NCBI RefSeq assembly: GCF_001405015.1
Contig: NZ_CYZX01000040.1
Coordinates: 1 to 6,610 of the forward strand
Reading direction: 5' to 3'
Source of the DNA: Clostridium disporicum
GTDB taxonomy: Bacteria; Bacillota; Clostridia; Clostridiales; Clostridiaceae
Length of the DNA stretch: 6,610 nt
Shown here: in pieces, positions 6,541 through 6,610 of the stretch
Position numbering within the stretch: the stretch's first letter is position 1
Layout: each line of letters starts with the position of its first letter
The notes under the pieces: model-generated
Seen by the model: only the letters and a program-made list of their open reading frames with translations
What the model was told of the DNA's origin: nothing
Databases searched by the model: none
Position numbers and translations under genes: made by a program

Positions 6541-6542
6541 TA

Positions 6543-6560
6543 TTCATATATTTATATGAA
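6543..6560. repeat. Perfect 18-bp palindrome, possible operator
   Basis: TTCATATA (6543-6550) and TATATGAA (6553-6560) form a perfect inverted repeat with a TT centre. It lies between the MerR terminator and the TTGACA box at 6585-6590, where a dimeric regulator of the next gene could bind. In sequence this AT-rich, a chance palindrome is possible. Confidence 0.4.
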
Positions 6561-6584
6561 ATTATTTCTAAATGAACAAGTTTT

Positions 6585-6610
6585 TTGACACGACAAATAG
6601 GAGGTTATAA
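6585..6610 (+). promoter_or_regulatory. TTGACA box and perfect Shine-Dalgarno of a gene starting beyond the right edge
   Basis: A consensus TTGACA lies at 6585-6590, and AGGAGGT lies at 6599-6605 followed by TATAA at the edge. AGGAGG is a perfect ribosome binding site and predicts a plus-strand start codon within a few bases past 6610. Alternatively TTGACA and the terminal TATAA are a -35/-10 pair with a short 15-bp spacer, in which case the coding start is further on. The two readings cannot both be used in full. Confidence 0.5.

Overview
The DNA is strongly AT-rich, with A/T-ending codons, clear AGGAGG-type ribosome binding sites, Sec signal peptides, a Gram-positive sortase-type C-terminus and a MerR regulator. 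This fits a low-GC Firmicute, most likely Clostridium sensu stricto or a close gut relative. The species cannot be named from the sequence alone.

Layout. Bases 4125 down to 1 (minus strand) are one continuous open frame of 1375 codons that runs off the left edge. It encodes the secreted N-terminal part of a modular M60-family (enhancin/mucinase-like) zinc metallopeptidase. Its modules are a signal peptide, an M60 N-terminal domain, a catalytic domain with HExxH-20-E, a cadherin-like module, a PA14-like module, an F5/8 type C (CBM32-like) module, a further beta-sandwich module, two Ig-like (DUF5011-like) modules and a Pro/Asp-rich 51-bp tandem repeat. A 238-bp divergent intergenic region (4126-4363) separates it from a plus-strand gene (4364-5860). 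That gene encodes a 498-residue, repeat-built, Cys- and Trp-free acidic surface protein ending in an NPNTG sortase-type signal. I do not recognise its family. A strong hairpin terminator closes it (5889-5927).

Downstream lies a separate short unit (5968-6540): a promoter with the 19-bp spacer and central dyad typical of MerR operators, a MerR regulator of 147 residues that stops about 35 residues into its GyrI-like effector domain, and a long hairpin terminator. The last 70 bases hold a perfect palindrome, a TTGACA box and a perfect AGGAGG site, so another plus-strand gene probably starts just beyond the right edge.

How they may work together. The two divergent genes both encode exported proteins and share one upstream region, which suggests a cell-surface module. 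The M60 protein would cut O-glycosylated host glycoprotein (mucin) while its accessory domains hold glycan, and the smaller protein would be a wall-attached stalk or adhesin. Joint function is inferred from position only. The MerR gene has its own promoter and terminators on both sides, and nothing in the sequence ties it to the surface genes. I see no CRISPR array, rRNA, tRNA or intact mobile element.
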